Made by a program: the position numbers and the translations under genes
The notes under the pieces: generated by a model
What the model was told of the DNA's origin: nothing
Seen by the model: the letters and a program-made list of their open reading frames with translations, nothing else
The model's database searches: none
Assembly (NCBI GenBank): GCA_905373185.1
Contig: CAJPSE010000001.1
Coordinates: forward strand, 1-31,283
DNA length: 31,283 nt
Origin: an uncultured Fretibacterium sp.
GTDB taxonomy: Bacteria > Synergistota > Synergistia > Synergistales > Aminobacteriaceae
Direction: 5' to 3'
In this document: positions 22,882 to 30,566 of the stretch, one piece after another
Numbering within the stretch: the stretch's first letter is position 1
Layout: every line of letters starts with the position of its first letter

Positions 22882-24558
22882 TCACGGTCTTGCGGCGTTT
22901 CCGCCGTCGGGGGTCCCCTTCGTCAGGTTCCCGAGCAGCTCCTGCGCCTCCCTCATCGCGATCCGCGGGATCAGGACGACCAGGTAGTCCCCGGCCATGA
23001 GCCTCACCTGTCCCGACGGCACGATCTCGCCGGAGCCGCGTTTGACCGCGACGACCAGGGAATCCTCCGGCCACAGGATCTCCGCGATCGTCCTTCCGTC
23101 CGCCGGGCTCAGGTTCTCGATCCCGAACTCCACCAGCATGCGGTCCCGGGGGGACGCGGAACGGGCCCTCTCGTGGCCGGGAACGGGGGTGGCGGACGAG
23201 GACGCGAGGAGCCCCTTCTGGAGGCTCTCGTAGATGGGCTCGGAGCGGAATCCCTCCGCGACGACATAGGCGGTCATGGCCACCAGCCCCAGGGGCAGCA
23301 TGAAGGCGAAGGAGCCGGTCATCTCGCTGATCAGGAGGATGCCCGTCAGCGGCGAGCGCACGATGGCGGAGAAGTGCCCCGTCATGGCCATAAGGGCCAG
23401 GGACGTGACGTACTGCGGCTCCATCAGGCCGGCGGAGACGGCCGCCTGGCCGAAGACGTTCCCCACCAGGGAGCCCAGCACCAGCAGGGGAAAGAAGATG
23501 CCGCCCGGCAGGCCGCTGCCGAAACAGAGCGTCAGCAACGCCAGCTTGGCGGCGTAGAGCCCGATCAGGACGCCCGGGGACGGGTTGTTCCCCATGGCGT
23601 AGAAGATCATCGGCTCGCCGCTCCCGAACAGCTCGCTGCAGAGGAGGCAGGCTGCGGCGGTGAGGACGAAGGGAAGGAGCCCGCACCAGGCCCAATGGAG
23701 CCGGAGCCGTGCGTAGAGGCTTTTTCCCCAGAGGATGCACCGGTTGAAGAGGACCCCGCTCAGTCCTGTGACGATCCCCAGGGCGACGAGCAGCCCGTAG
23801 TATCCGAGCGGCAGGATGTCGCGCCTCGCGACGAGCAGCACGGGACGTATCCCCAGCACGGTGTCCGCGGTGAACACGGCCGCGAAGGCCGCGGCCGTCG
23901 CGCTGATCAGGACGACGGGCGAGAAGTTGCGGTGCAGCTCCTCCAGGGCGAAGACGACCCCGGCGATGGGCGCGTTGAAGGCTGCGGCCAGCCCGGCCGC
24001 GGCGCCGCTCGACACCAGGAACTTGCGCTCGGTGAAGGGCCTGTGGCCCAGCTCCGCGAAGCCCTGTCCCACGGTCGCACCGATCTGCACCGAGGGGCCC
24101 TCCCGCCCCAGGGTCAGGCCGCCCCCCAGGGTCAGGAGCCCGCCCAGGAACTTGAAGGGCAGGACGTTCTGCCATCGGACCCCGAGCCGTCCGGCCAGCT
24201 GGGCCGAGACCTGGGGAATGCCGCTTCCCGATATGAGCGGGGCGAGCTTGTAGCAGAGCCCCGCCAGGACCCCGAGGACGGCCATCAGTCCGATGTAGGC
24301 GGCCAAGCTGCCGGCGCTTTGTCCCGCCCTGGAGAGGAGCCCTCGGAGCAGCTTTCCCGTCGTGGATATGCCCAGCCGGTAGGCCGTGATGACCAGGCCG
24401 ACGAGGACGCCGATGGCAAGCCCCTCGACGAGCAGGTACAGCCTGAGGTGCCCGCGGCCCCTCACCTCCCTGGCGGTGGGATCTGCCGGCCGGCCTTTCG
24501 CCGAACCTAAAGTGCCGGAGTTCTCCATGCGGACATCGCCCATTTCCGGATGCGACAT
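22882..24558 (-). CDS. ClC-family chloride channel/antiporter with C-terminal TrkA-C domain
   Basis: Inner-membrane protein of 558 residues. The Cl- selectivity motifs are GSGIPQ (111-116), GREGP (151-155) and GSGLPGGIFFP. E153, the external gating glutamate, and E207, matching the internal proton glutamate of E. coli ClC (FALEEL), are both present, so an H+/Cl- exchanger is more likely than a channel. After the membrane part there is a linker, then a TrkA-C/RCK-C-like domain (about 475-545, ending MAGDYLVVLIPR) that could bind a ligand. The start is uncertain: the ATG at 24558 lacks a good ribosome site, and ATGs at 24543 and 24528 are alternatives. It lies 23 nt after proA. A role in pH or osmotic balance would fit proline genes, but is inference. 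Confidence 0.88.
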   Translation of the reverse strand: MSHPEMGDVRMENSGTLGSAKGRPADPTAREVRGRGHLRLYLLVEGLAIGVLVGLVITAYRLGISTTGKLLRGLLSRAGQSAGSLAAYIGLMAVLGVLAGLCYKLAPLISGSGIPQVSAQLAGRLGVRWQNVLPFKFLGGLLTLGGGLTLGREGPSVQIGATVGQGFAELGHRPFTERKFLVSSGAAAGLAAAFNAPIAGVVFALEELHRNFSPVVLISATAAAFAAVFTADTVLGIRPVLLVARRDILPLGYYGLLVALGIVTGLSGVLFNRCILWGKSLYARLRLHWAWCGLLPFVLTAAACLLCSELFGSGEPMIFYAMGNNPSPGVLIGLYAAKLALLTLCFGSGLPGGIFFPLLVLGSLVGNVFGQAAVSAGLMEPQYVTSLALMAMTGHFSAIVRSPLTGILLISEMTGSFAFMLPLGLVAMTAYVVAEGFRSEPIYESLQKGLLASSSATPVPGHERARSASPRDRMLVEFGIENLSPADGRTIAEILWPEDSLVVAVKRGSGEIVPSGQVRLMAGDYLVVLIPRIAMREAQELLGNLTKGTPDGGNAARP

Positions 24559-24581
24559 TTTAGAATACGAAGCCCACTAAA

Positions 24582-25859
24582 TTATACGGCCGTCAGGTCG
24601 GGGTTGGTCCCCCGAATCTGTCCGGAGCCGTAGATGACGAACTTGGTGGACGTGAGCTGTTCGACGCCCATGGGCCCGCGCGCGTGCAGCTTCTGCGTGC
24701 TGATGCCCATCTCGGCGCCGAAGCCGAACACGCCACCGTCGGTGAAGCGCGTCGAGGCGTTGACGTAGACGGCCGCCGCGTCGACGCCCGACAGGAAGCG
24801 CTGGGCGTTCGCGTAGCTCTCCGTCACAATGGCCTCGCTGTGCTTCGTCCCGTAGCGGTGGATGTGGTCCATCGCCTCCTCGATGCCGTCCACGATGCGG
24901 ACGGCCAGGATCCTGTCGTGGTACTCGGTCGCCCAGTCCTCCTCCGCGGCGGGCTTCGCCTGAGGATAGAGGGCCCGCACGGCCTCGTCCCCGCGAAGCT
25001 CCACCCCGCGCGCCGCCAGGGCCTCCATGGCTGCCGGGACGAATTTTTCCGCGATGTCCCGGTGGATCAACAGGGTCTCCATGGCGTTGCAGACCGCGCT
25101 GCGCTGCGTCTTGGCGTTGATCGCGATGGACAGGGCCATGTCGGGGTCGGCCGAGGCGTCGACGAACGTGTGGCAGTTGCCGTCCCCCGTCATGATGTAG
25201 GGGACCCGGGCGTTCTCCGTCACCGCTCTCTTCAGGCCTTTGCCCCCGCGGGGGATCAGAACATCCAGGACCTGGAGCTGCATCAGGGCGATGGAGGCCT
25301 CGTGTCCGGGGTCGGAGACGAGCTGGATGGTTCCCTCCGGCATTTTCGCGTCCGCAGCGGCGGACCGAAGGCTCCGGGCGATGGCGGCGTTGGAGCGCAG
25401 GGCCTCCCGGCCGCCCCTCAGGATGACGGCGTTGCCCGACTTGAGGCAGAGCCCCGCCGCATCGGCGGTCACGTTGGGACGGGCCTCGTAGATGATGCCC
25501 ACCACGCCCAGAGGGACTCGGACCCGGCCGATCCTGAGTCCCTGCTCCACGGTCCACATTCCCGTCACCTCGCCGATGGGGTCCCGGAGCGCAGCTATTT
25601 CCTCCAGGCCGGAGGCCATGCCCTCGATGCGGGCCTCGTCGAGTGCGAGACGGTCCAGGGTGGCCGCGGAGAGCCCGGCCGCGTTCCCGTCCTCGAGGTC
25701 CTTCGCGTTCTCACCGAGGATCGCGGCGGAGTCCTCCCGAATCGCCGCCGCCATGGTGCGGAGCGCCCCGTTCTTGTCCTCCGTCCTCGCCGTGGAAAGG
25801 ACCCGGGCCGCGGCCCGCGCCCTCTCTCCCATACCTACCAGTTCCTGCTGTATGCTCAT
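24582..25859 (-). CDS. proA: gamma-glutamyl phosphate reductase
   Basis: Second enzyme of proline synthesis: NADPH-dependent reduction of gamma-glutamyl phosphate to glutamate semialdehyde in the cytoplasm. It has 425 residues, the normal length, with VPLGVVGIIYEARPNVTADAAGLCLKSGN-type cofactor region (115-143), ILRGG, the catalytic cysteine C257 in TQRSAVCNAMETLL, and the C-terminal VNASTRFTDGGVFGFGAEMGIST hallmark. I chose the ATG at 25859 because GGAGG lies 5 nt before it; a longer version from 25874 lacks a ribosome site. It follows proB by 49 nt on the same strand. Confidence 0.95.
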   Translation of the reverse strand: MSIQQELVGMGERARAAARVLSTARTEDKNGALRTMAAAIREDSAAILGENAKDLEDGNAAGLSAATLDRLALDEARIEGMASGLEEIAALRDPIGEVTGMWTVEQGLRIGRVRVPLGVVGIIYEARPNVTADAAGLCLKSGNAVILRGGREALRSNAAIARSLRSAAADAKMPEGTIQLVSDPGHEASIALMQLQVLDVLIPRGGKGLKRAVTENARVPYIMTGDGNCHTFVDASADPDMALSIAINAKTQRSAVCNAMETLLIHRDIAEKFVPAAMEALAARGVELRGDEAVRALYPQAKPAAEEDWATEYHDRILAVRIVDGIEEAMDHIHRYGTKHSEAIVTESYANAQRFLSGVDAAAVYVNASTRFTDGGVFGFGAEMGISTQKLHARGPMGVEQLTSTKFVIYGSGQIRGTNPDLTAV

Positions 25860-25908
25860 TTTGACCTCCATCAACTCAACCTCCGCCGACGGCTTTCACG
25901 CACGATCC

Positions 25909-27024
25909 CTATACCAGGGCCAGGTTGTTGCGGTGCACCACTTCCTCGTAATCGCAGACGCCCAGGACCGCGGCGATATCGCCCGAGTGCCGGCCCAGGA
26001 TCCTGCGTACGTCCCCGGCGGCGTAGTTGCTGATTCCCCTGGCGATCTCCAGGTCCGATTCGCTGCGGACCGACACCACGTCCCCCGGATGGAAATCCCC
26101 CTCGACGCTCCGTATGCCCGAGGGCAGGAGGCTCTTGCCCTGGTGGAGCAGAGCACATTCGGCCCCCGGGTCCACCCGCAGGACGCCCCTGGGGGTGCTG
26201 CCGACGGCCAGCCACTGCCTGCGTGCGGCGTACCCCTCCCGACTGGGGACGAAGAAGGTCCCGAGCGGCTCGCCCCCGGCGATGCGTCGGACCGCGCTGC
26301 GTTCGTCGCTGGAGGCGATCACCATCGGGATCCCGTTGGACATCGCTATCCTCGCCGCGGCCAGCTTGGTGGCCATCCCTCCGCTGGATATCGAGCTGCC
26401 CTTCGTTGTCGAGTTGGCCTCCATCGCCTCCGTGATGGTTGCGACCTCGGGGATCAGGCGTGCGTCGGGGTTCCTGCGTGGGTCAGCGTCGTAGAGGCCG
26501 TCGATGTCCGACAGAATGACCAGCAAGTCGGCTTCGGCGTTGCAGGCGACCATCGCCGAGAGCCGGTCGTTGTCCCCGAACTTCAGCTCATCCACCGCGA
26601 CGGTGTCGTTCTCGTTGACGATGGGGACGACGCCGTAGTCCAGCAGCGCGAAGACCGTGTTGCGGAAGTTCAGGTACCGGCTCGGGTCCGCGAAGCAGTC
26701 GCGGGTCAGGAGGATCTGGGCCGCGCTCTTGGAGTACTCCGAGAAGAACTTCTCGTACATCTGCATCAGCAGGCCCTGCCCCACGGCGGCCAGAGCCTGC
26801 TTCTCCGGAAGGCTGGACGGGGTCCGCCCCAGCTTTCCGGCCCCCGCGCCAACGGCCCCCGAGCTGACGAGGATCAGCTCGCGTCCCGAGTTGTGCAGGT
26901 CGGAGAGCTCCCGGACCAGCCGCTCCATCCTCTCCAGGTTGATCTTTCCCGTGGGGTGGGTGATGGAGCTGGTCCCCACCTTGATAACGATGCGCTTGCA
27001 GCTGTGCAGGTTTTCACGTTTCAC
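25909..27024 (-). CDS. proB: glutamate 5-kinase with PUA domain
   Basis: First enzyme of proline synthesis, phosphorylating glutamate. It has 371 residues: an amino-acid kinase domain ([11 protein letters not shown] at 12-22, [63 protein letters not shown]) and a C-terminal PUA domain (about 280-365, [22 protein letters not shown] through NNLALV). The start is GTG at 27024, with GGGGAG 9 nt upstream. It is the first gene of the minus-strand run proB-proA-clc-ptb-S9. Proline feedback is usual for the family; no regulatory site is evident in the leader. Confidence 0.95.
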   Translation of the reverse strand: MKRENLHSCKRIVIKVGTSSITHPTGKINLERMERLVRELSDLHNSGRELILVSSGAVGAGAGKLGRTPSSLPEKQALAAVGQGLLMQMYEKFFSEYSKSAAQILLTRDCFADPSRYLNFRNTVFALLDYGVVPIVNENDTVAVDELKFGDNDRLSAMVACNAEADLLVILSDIDGLYDADPRRNPDARLIPEVATITEAMEANSTTKGSSISSGGMATKLAAARIAMSNGIPMVIASSDERSAVRRIAGGEPLGTFFVPSREGYAARRQWLAVGSTPRGVLRVDPGAECALLHQGKSLLPSGIRSVEGDFHPGDVVSVRSESDLEIARGISNYAAGDVRRILGRHSGDIAAVLGVCDYEEVVHRNNLALV

Positions 27025-27226
27025 CTTTCAACACTCCCCGAGCGGGGCCCGGCGGTCCCCGTCCGGCCTTGGGAGCCGGAATTCCCCTTATTGTATAATG
27101 AAAACGCCGGAAAGTTGAAGGATCCCGAGGACGCGGGGGAACGGAACCCCGAACGGATCCTCGAGCGCTGGAAGAAAAGATCCTTCACGACGGAAGATCA
27201 CGACGAAAGAAGGGGGCCGCATCCCG
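27025..27226. promoter_or_regulatory. divergent promoter region between proB and the isochorismatase-family gene
   Basis: A 202-nt gap. TATAAT at 27094-27099 on the plus strand is a perfect -10, but only TTGGGA at 19 nt spacing serves as -35. On the minus strand the same AT-rich patch offers TATACA or TACAAT behind TTCAAC. Either or both genes may start here. Confidence 0.4.
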
Positions 27227-27778
27227 ATGCTTGTACCGTTTGACACGAAGAACTCGGCCTTGCTGATGGTCGATATCCAGGAGCGTTTGATGCCGCTCGT
27301 CTCCGGTAAGGACGCCGTGCTGCGGAACGCGGTGCGCCTGCTGACGGCCGTGAGGGTGCTGGACCTGCCGCTGCTTGTCACCGAGCAGTACCCCAAGGGC
27401 ATTGGCCCCACCCTGCTTCAGCTGTCCTCGCTCCTCCCGCCGGGGACGCCTTGCATCGAGAAGACGAGTTTCTCCTGCTGCGGGCACGCCGGCTTCGACG
27501 AGGCGCTGGACGCGCTGGATCGGCCCGTGACGGTCCTGTTCGGGATAGAGACCCACATCTGCATCCTGTCCACCGTGATGGACCTGATAGAAAGGGGACG
27601 GAGCGTCGTCCTCGTCGCCGACGCCTGCGGAAGCCGTGACGCGGCGAATCACGCCCTGGCCGTGGACGCGGCGCGGGCGTGCGGCGCCTTCGTCGTGCCG
27701 ACGGAGACGGTCGTCTACCGGATGCTGGGGAACTCGAGGGCGCCGGGGTTCAAGGCGCTCCTTCCTCTATTCAAATGA
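27227..27778 (+). CDS. isochorismatase-family cysteine hydrolase
   Basis: Cytoplasmic hydrolase of 183 residues. The triad is visible: D16 (LMVDIQER), K79 (IEKTSFSC) and C112 (GIETHICILST), with the conserved cis-peptide before the cysteine implied by GIETH. This matches the YcaC-like isochorismatase-family branch, which acts on amides or small nitrogen compounds; many members remain unassigned. Ribosome site weak: a G-rich stretch 12 nt upstream of the ATG. It is followed by a 13-bp tandem repeat that begins at its own stop codon and leads into the SEL1-type gene, so the two may be co-transcribed. Confidence 0.85.
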   Translation: MLVPFDTKNSALLMVDIQERLMPLVSGKDAVLRNAVRLLTAVRVLDLPLLVTEQYPKGIGPTLLQLSSLLPPGTPCIEKTSFSCCGHAGFDEALDALDRPVTVLFGIETHICILSTVMDLIERGRSVVLVADACGSRDAANHALAVDAARACGAFVVPTETVVYRMLGNSRAPGFKALLPLFK

Positions 27779-27834
27779 GGCTTGTAAGTGAGGCCTGTGA
27801 ATGAGGCTCGTGAATGATGCGCGAATGAGGGAGG
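27776..27834. repeat. 13-bp tandem array starting at a stop codon
   Basis: Units TGAGGCTTGTAAG, TGAGGCCTGTGAA and TGAGGCTCGTGAA (13 bp each), then TGATGCGCGAA and TGAGGGAGG. The first TGA is the stop of the isochorismatase-family gene, and the last unit supplies the GGGAGG ribosome site of the next gene. Confidence 0.7.
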
Positions 27835-27841
27835 CGTCGGT

Positions 27842-28723
27842 ATGAAAAGGATATTCGCAGCCCTGCTGCTGTTGCCGTTCCTCGCCCTCGGGGCGGACGG
27901 GAGCTACGAGGAGGGGCTCGAGGCCCGTCGGGCCGGGGACTACACGGAGGCCCTGCATCAGTGGATGCTCGCCTCGGACGACCCGCGCTGCATGACGGCG
28001 ATCGCCGTCATGTACGACTATGGCGAGGGGGTCTCCCAGGACGAGGGCCTGGCCGGGGAGTGGTACCGCAGGGCCGAGGCCAGGGGGGACTACCGGGCCA
28101 TGGCTCAGTTGGCGAACTTCTCCCTCTCCGGGGTGGGCGGGGAGACGCGGTCGCCCATGGAGTGGCGCGCCAGGCTGGAGGAGGCCAAGGGCAAGGACCC
28201 TTATGTGGACTATGTCCTGGCCTTTTTCTATGCCAACGCCCATGGGGGGGAGCGCCGCCTGGACGACGCCCTTGCGCTGCTCAAACCCCTGATTGACAAG
28301 GGGTTCGAGCCGTTCCTTCCCCTCTACCGCAACGTGGAGCAGCGCATAGCGGACCGGAAGGAGGGGGTTCAGGAGGCGAGCGTCCTGGCCCGGGAGATCG
28401 CTCAGGGGGAGGCCTCCTTCGACCTGCACTGGAAGGACAGGCGCATCGTCGTCAGCGGCTACGTGAACACCCTGGAGCGTCTGAACGACTATGGCTACGT
28501 TCTCAAGTTCGGCCCCTCGTCCCCATCGCTCATCCCCAAGGACAACCTCCTGGCCGTGTTCTATGCCCCGTCCCTGGCGACGCCGCTGGCCGGGCTCGAG
28601 CCGGGGAACTATGTCAAGCTGAACGGCGTCTACGTGGGGCGGCTTCCCTTCGCTCTGGAGGCGTGCGCGCTGACGCTCGTCGGCTGCAACCTGCTCCAGA
28701 CCCTTTCGGGCGATGTCCATTGA
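27842..28723 (+). CDS. exported SEL1-repeat protein with C-terminal OB-fold (tRNA_anti-like) domain
   Basis: A 293-residue protein with a cleavable signal peptide (about 1-18, ALGA end). Helical TPR/SEL1-like repeats follow (about 20-185: YEEGLEARRAGDYTEALHQW, AIAVMYDYGEGVSQDEGLAGEWYRRA). The C-terminal domain (about 195-283) reads as an OB fold of the tRNA_anti-like type: RIVVSGYVNTLERL, LLAVFYAP, LEPGNYVKLNGVYVG, ALTLVGC. SEL1 proteins usually act as scaffolds in the envelope; the OB domain could bind an oligomer or peptide there. GGGAGG lies 7 nt before the ATG. No precise function can be given. Confidence 0.7.
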   Translation: MKRIFAALLLLPFLALGADGSYEEGLEARRAGDYTEALHQWMLASDDPRCMTAIAVMYDYGEGVSQDEGLAGEWYRRAEARGDYRAMAQLANFSLSGVGGETRSPMEWRARLEEAKGKDPYVDYVLAFFYANAHGGERRLDDALALLKPLIDKGFEPFLPLYRNVEQRIADRKEGVQEASVLAREIAQGEASFDLHWKDRRIVVSGYVNTLERLNDYGYVLKFGPSSPSLIPKDNLLAVFYAPSLATPLAGLEPGNYVKLNGVYVGRLPFALEACALTLVGCNLLQTLSGDVH

Positions 28724-28744
28724 GTTGCCCCAGGGTGCGGGTGG

Positions 28745-30472
28745 ATGGAGTCGGCGTTTCCGTCCCGATGGGGTGAGACCGTGTCCCTGACATCCTTCTG
28801 TTTCCGGCATCGGGCCGCGTTGCTGATCGCCTTGATTCTTGGCTACCTCTACCTCCGAGGCATCGGCGATCATGGGCTTCTGGATCCCCTCGAGGGGGTC
28901 CACGCCTCCATCGGGGCGAACGCAGCCTTCCAAGGCTCCTCCCTGCGGCCCGAAATCGGGAAAGCCCCCTACCTTGGAAAGTCCACGGGTTTCTGGCGAC
29001 TCGAGGCCCTGTCCCTGGACATCCTGGGGTGGGACGAGTTTTCCGTCCGCTTCTGGCCGGCGCTAGCCGGACTCGGCATGGCAGCCGCGGCAGCCCTGGC
29101 AGTCCGGCGGGGCCGGGTTCGCGGGGCGCGTCTGGCGGCCGTGATCTGTGGGACCTCCCTGTTGGGGTTCACCGCCTCCCAACTGGCGGCCCCACACGCC
29201 CTTTACGCCTGTCTCGTCTCGTTCGCCCTGGTGGGGTTCGTCAGGGCGTGGGACGACCGACACTACGCCGTCCTGGCCCATGCCGCCGCGGCATTGGCCT
29301 TCATCGTCCACGGCCCGGAGGGCATCCTTCTGCCGTGGCTCTGCCTTTACCTTTACTCGGCCCTGACCGACGACCCCAAGGTGCTGACCCGATCCCTGCT
29401 TTACGGGCCGGGCGTCGCGGTCACGGTGTTGCTGGTGCTGAGCTACATGCTCCTGCTGCGCCTGGAGAACCCGATGGCCCTGACACTGATGCTCTGCCGT
29501 ACGCCCGCAGCCCTGCCCTCCGCCTCCTTCGCCCTGCCGGTCCTGGCGGTGGGGAGCCTTCCCTGGACGGGGTTCCTGTTGCGCGCGGTCGCGGCCTCGT
29601 GGCCGAGGAGCGGGGAGGACCTGCTGAACCCGGAGGGCCCGAGGCTCCTTCTGCTCACCGGGGCGGGGGTGCTCCTCCTCTTCGGGGTGTTCATGGGCGA
29701 CGCCCTGACCCTCGTCTCCTGCCTCGCGCCCCTGGCGGCGCTGACCGGGGACTGTCTCGACGAGTGGCTGGACAAGGACCGGGTCCGCGTGCTGCAGGGC
29801 GCCGTGGCGCTCAACCTGATTTACCTGCTGCTCGCCCTCACCGTCGGGCTGCTCCTGCTCCTCGGGGCCTTTCCCGTCCTCTCGTCCGCGCTGCTCTCCA
29901 TCGTTCCCTGGGCCGTCTTCCTGGTCCTGTTCGGCGCTGCGAGCTGGTATTACGCCAGGACGCGACAGTCGGCCAAGATGATGCGCAACCTCTCCGCCGC
30001 GGCGATGCTGGCACTCCTTCCCCTGGCCGGGGTCTTCGACCTCCTGGCGGAGAGCACCTCCATGCGGGAGGTGGGGCTGGCTTTGAGAGGGGCAGGGCGC
30101 TATGTACTGGCCCAGTACGCCATGAACCGGCCCTCCCTGTTCTTCTACACGCTAAAGGACTCCGTGTCGGTCAACGGCCCGCTGATGCCGGGATTCGCGG
30201 AGCAGAAGGTGGAGAACGACACAGCGCTGCACCTCCTCTGGGAGGGAAAAGAACGGGTCTTTCTGTTGATAGGGAGCGAGCAACCGCTTATTGCCCCCCT
30301 GCCGCAGGAGGTCAACGTGCTTTACGACGCGGGAAGGCTGATGGTGCTGAGCAACCGAAAGCTCCCGCTGCACGCCGGCACCCTGCAGTCCGCCTCGTCG
30401 GCGGACGTCGAACTGGCAAGGCCGTATAGAGGCAGAGGAACGAGCATCGAATTGCAACACGATCGATTGTAG
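28745..30472 (+). CDS. GT-C family membrane glycosyltransferase-like protein (ArnT/PMT-like)
   Basis: Polytopic inner-membrane protein of 575 residues with about eleven to twelve hydrophobic segments and a small C-terminal soluble part (about 460-575). The first loop carries LLDPLEGVHASIGANAAFQGSS (45-66), corresponding to the acidic DPxEG loop of ArnT-like transferases. The following KAPYLGKSTGFW (73-84) replaces the usual KPP(L/F)-YW stretch. It probably moves a sugar from a polyprenyl phosphate donor onto lipid or protein, but altered motifs leave activity open. The start is uncertain: ATG at 28745 or an in-frame GTG at 28781. It follows the SEL1/OB gene by 21 nt, so the two are likely one operon. 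Confidence 0.65.
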   Translation: MESAFPSRWGETVSLTSFCFRHRAALLIALILGYLYLRGIGDHGLLDPLEGVHASIGANAAFQGSSLRPEIGKAPYLGKSTGFWRLEALSLDILGWDEFSVRFWPALAGLGMAAAAALAVRRGRVRGARLAAVICGTSLLGFTASQLAAPHALYACLVSFALVGFVRAWDDRHYAVLAHAAAALAFIVHGPEGILLPWLCLYLYSALTDDPKVLTRSLLYGPGVAVTVLLVLSYMLLLRLENPMALTLMLCRTPAALPSASFALPVLAVGSLPWTGFLLRAVAASWPRSGEDLLNPEGPRLLLLTGAGVLLLFGVFMGDALTLVSCLAPLAALTGDCLDEWLDKDRVRVLQGAVALNLIYLLLALTVGLLLLLGAFPVLSSALLSIVPWAVFLVLFGAASWYYARTRQSAKMMRNLSAAAMLALLPLAGVFDLLAESTSMREVGLALRGAGRYVLAQYAMNRPSLFFYTLKDSVSVNGPLMPGFAEQKVENDTALHLLWEGKERVFLLIGSEQPLIAPLPQEVNVLYDAGRLMVLSNRKLPLHAGTLQSASSADVELARPYRGRGTSIELQHDRL

Positions 30473-30475
30473 GAG

Positions 30476-30493
30476 CAATTAACGGGTTAATTG
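30476..30493. repeat. 8-bp palindrome after the GT-C gene
   Basis: CAATTAAC-GG-GTTAATTG lies 3 nt after the stop, between converging genes. AT-rich with no T-run: at best a weak terminator. Confidence 0.35.
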
Positions 30494-30566
30494 AATCATA
30501 AATTGCATCCAGGCGTTGTTTCGGGCATTCCTCGGATTGATTTGAACGAAACGCGGTACTCCAAAG

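Noticed and set aside
22840..24510. Plus-strand open frame (556 codons) opposite the ClC gene
   Set aside because: Gln/Gly/Asp-rich with no motif; the ClC signatures are on the minus strand.
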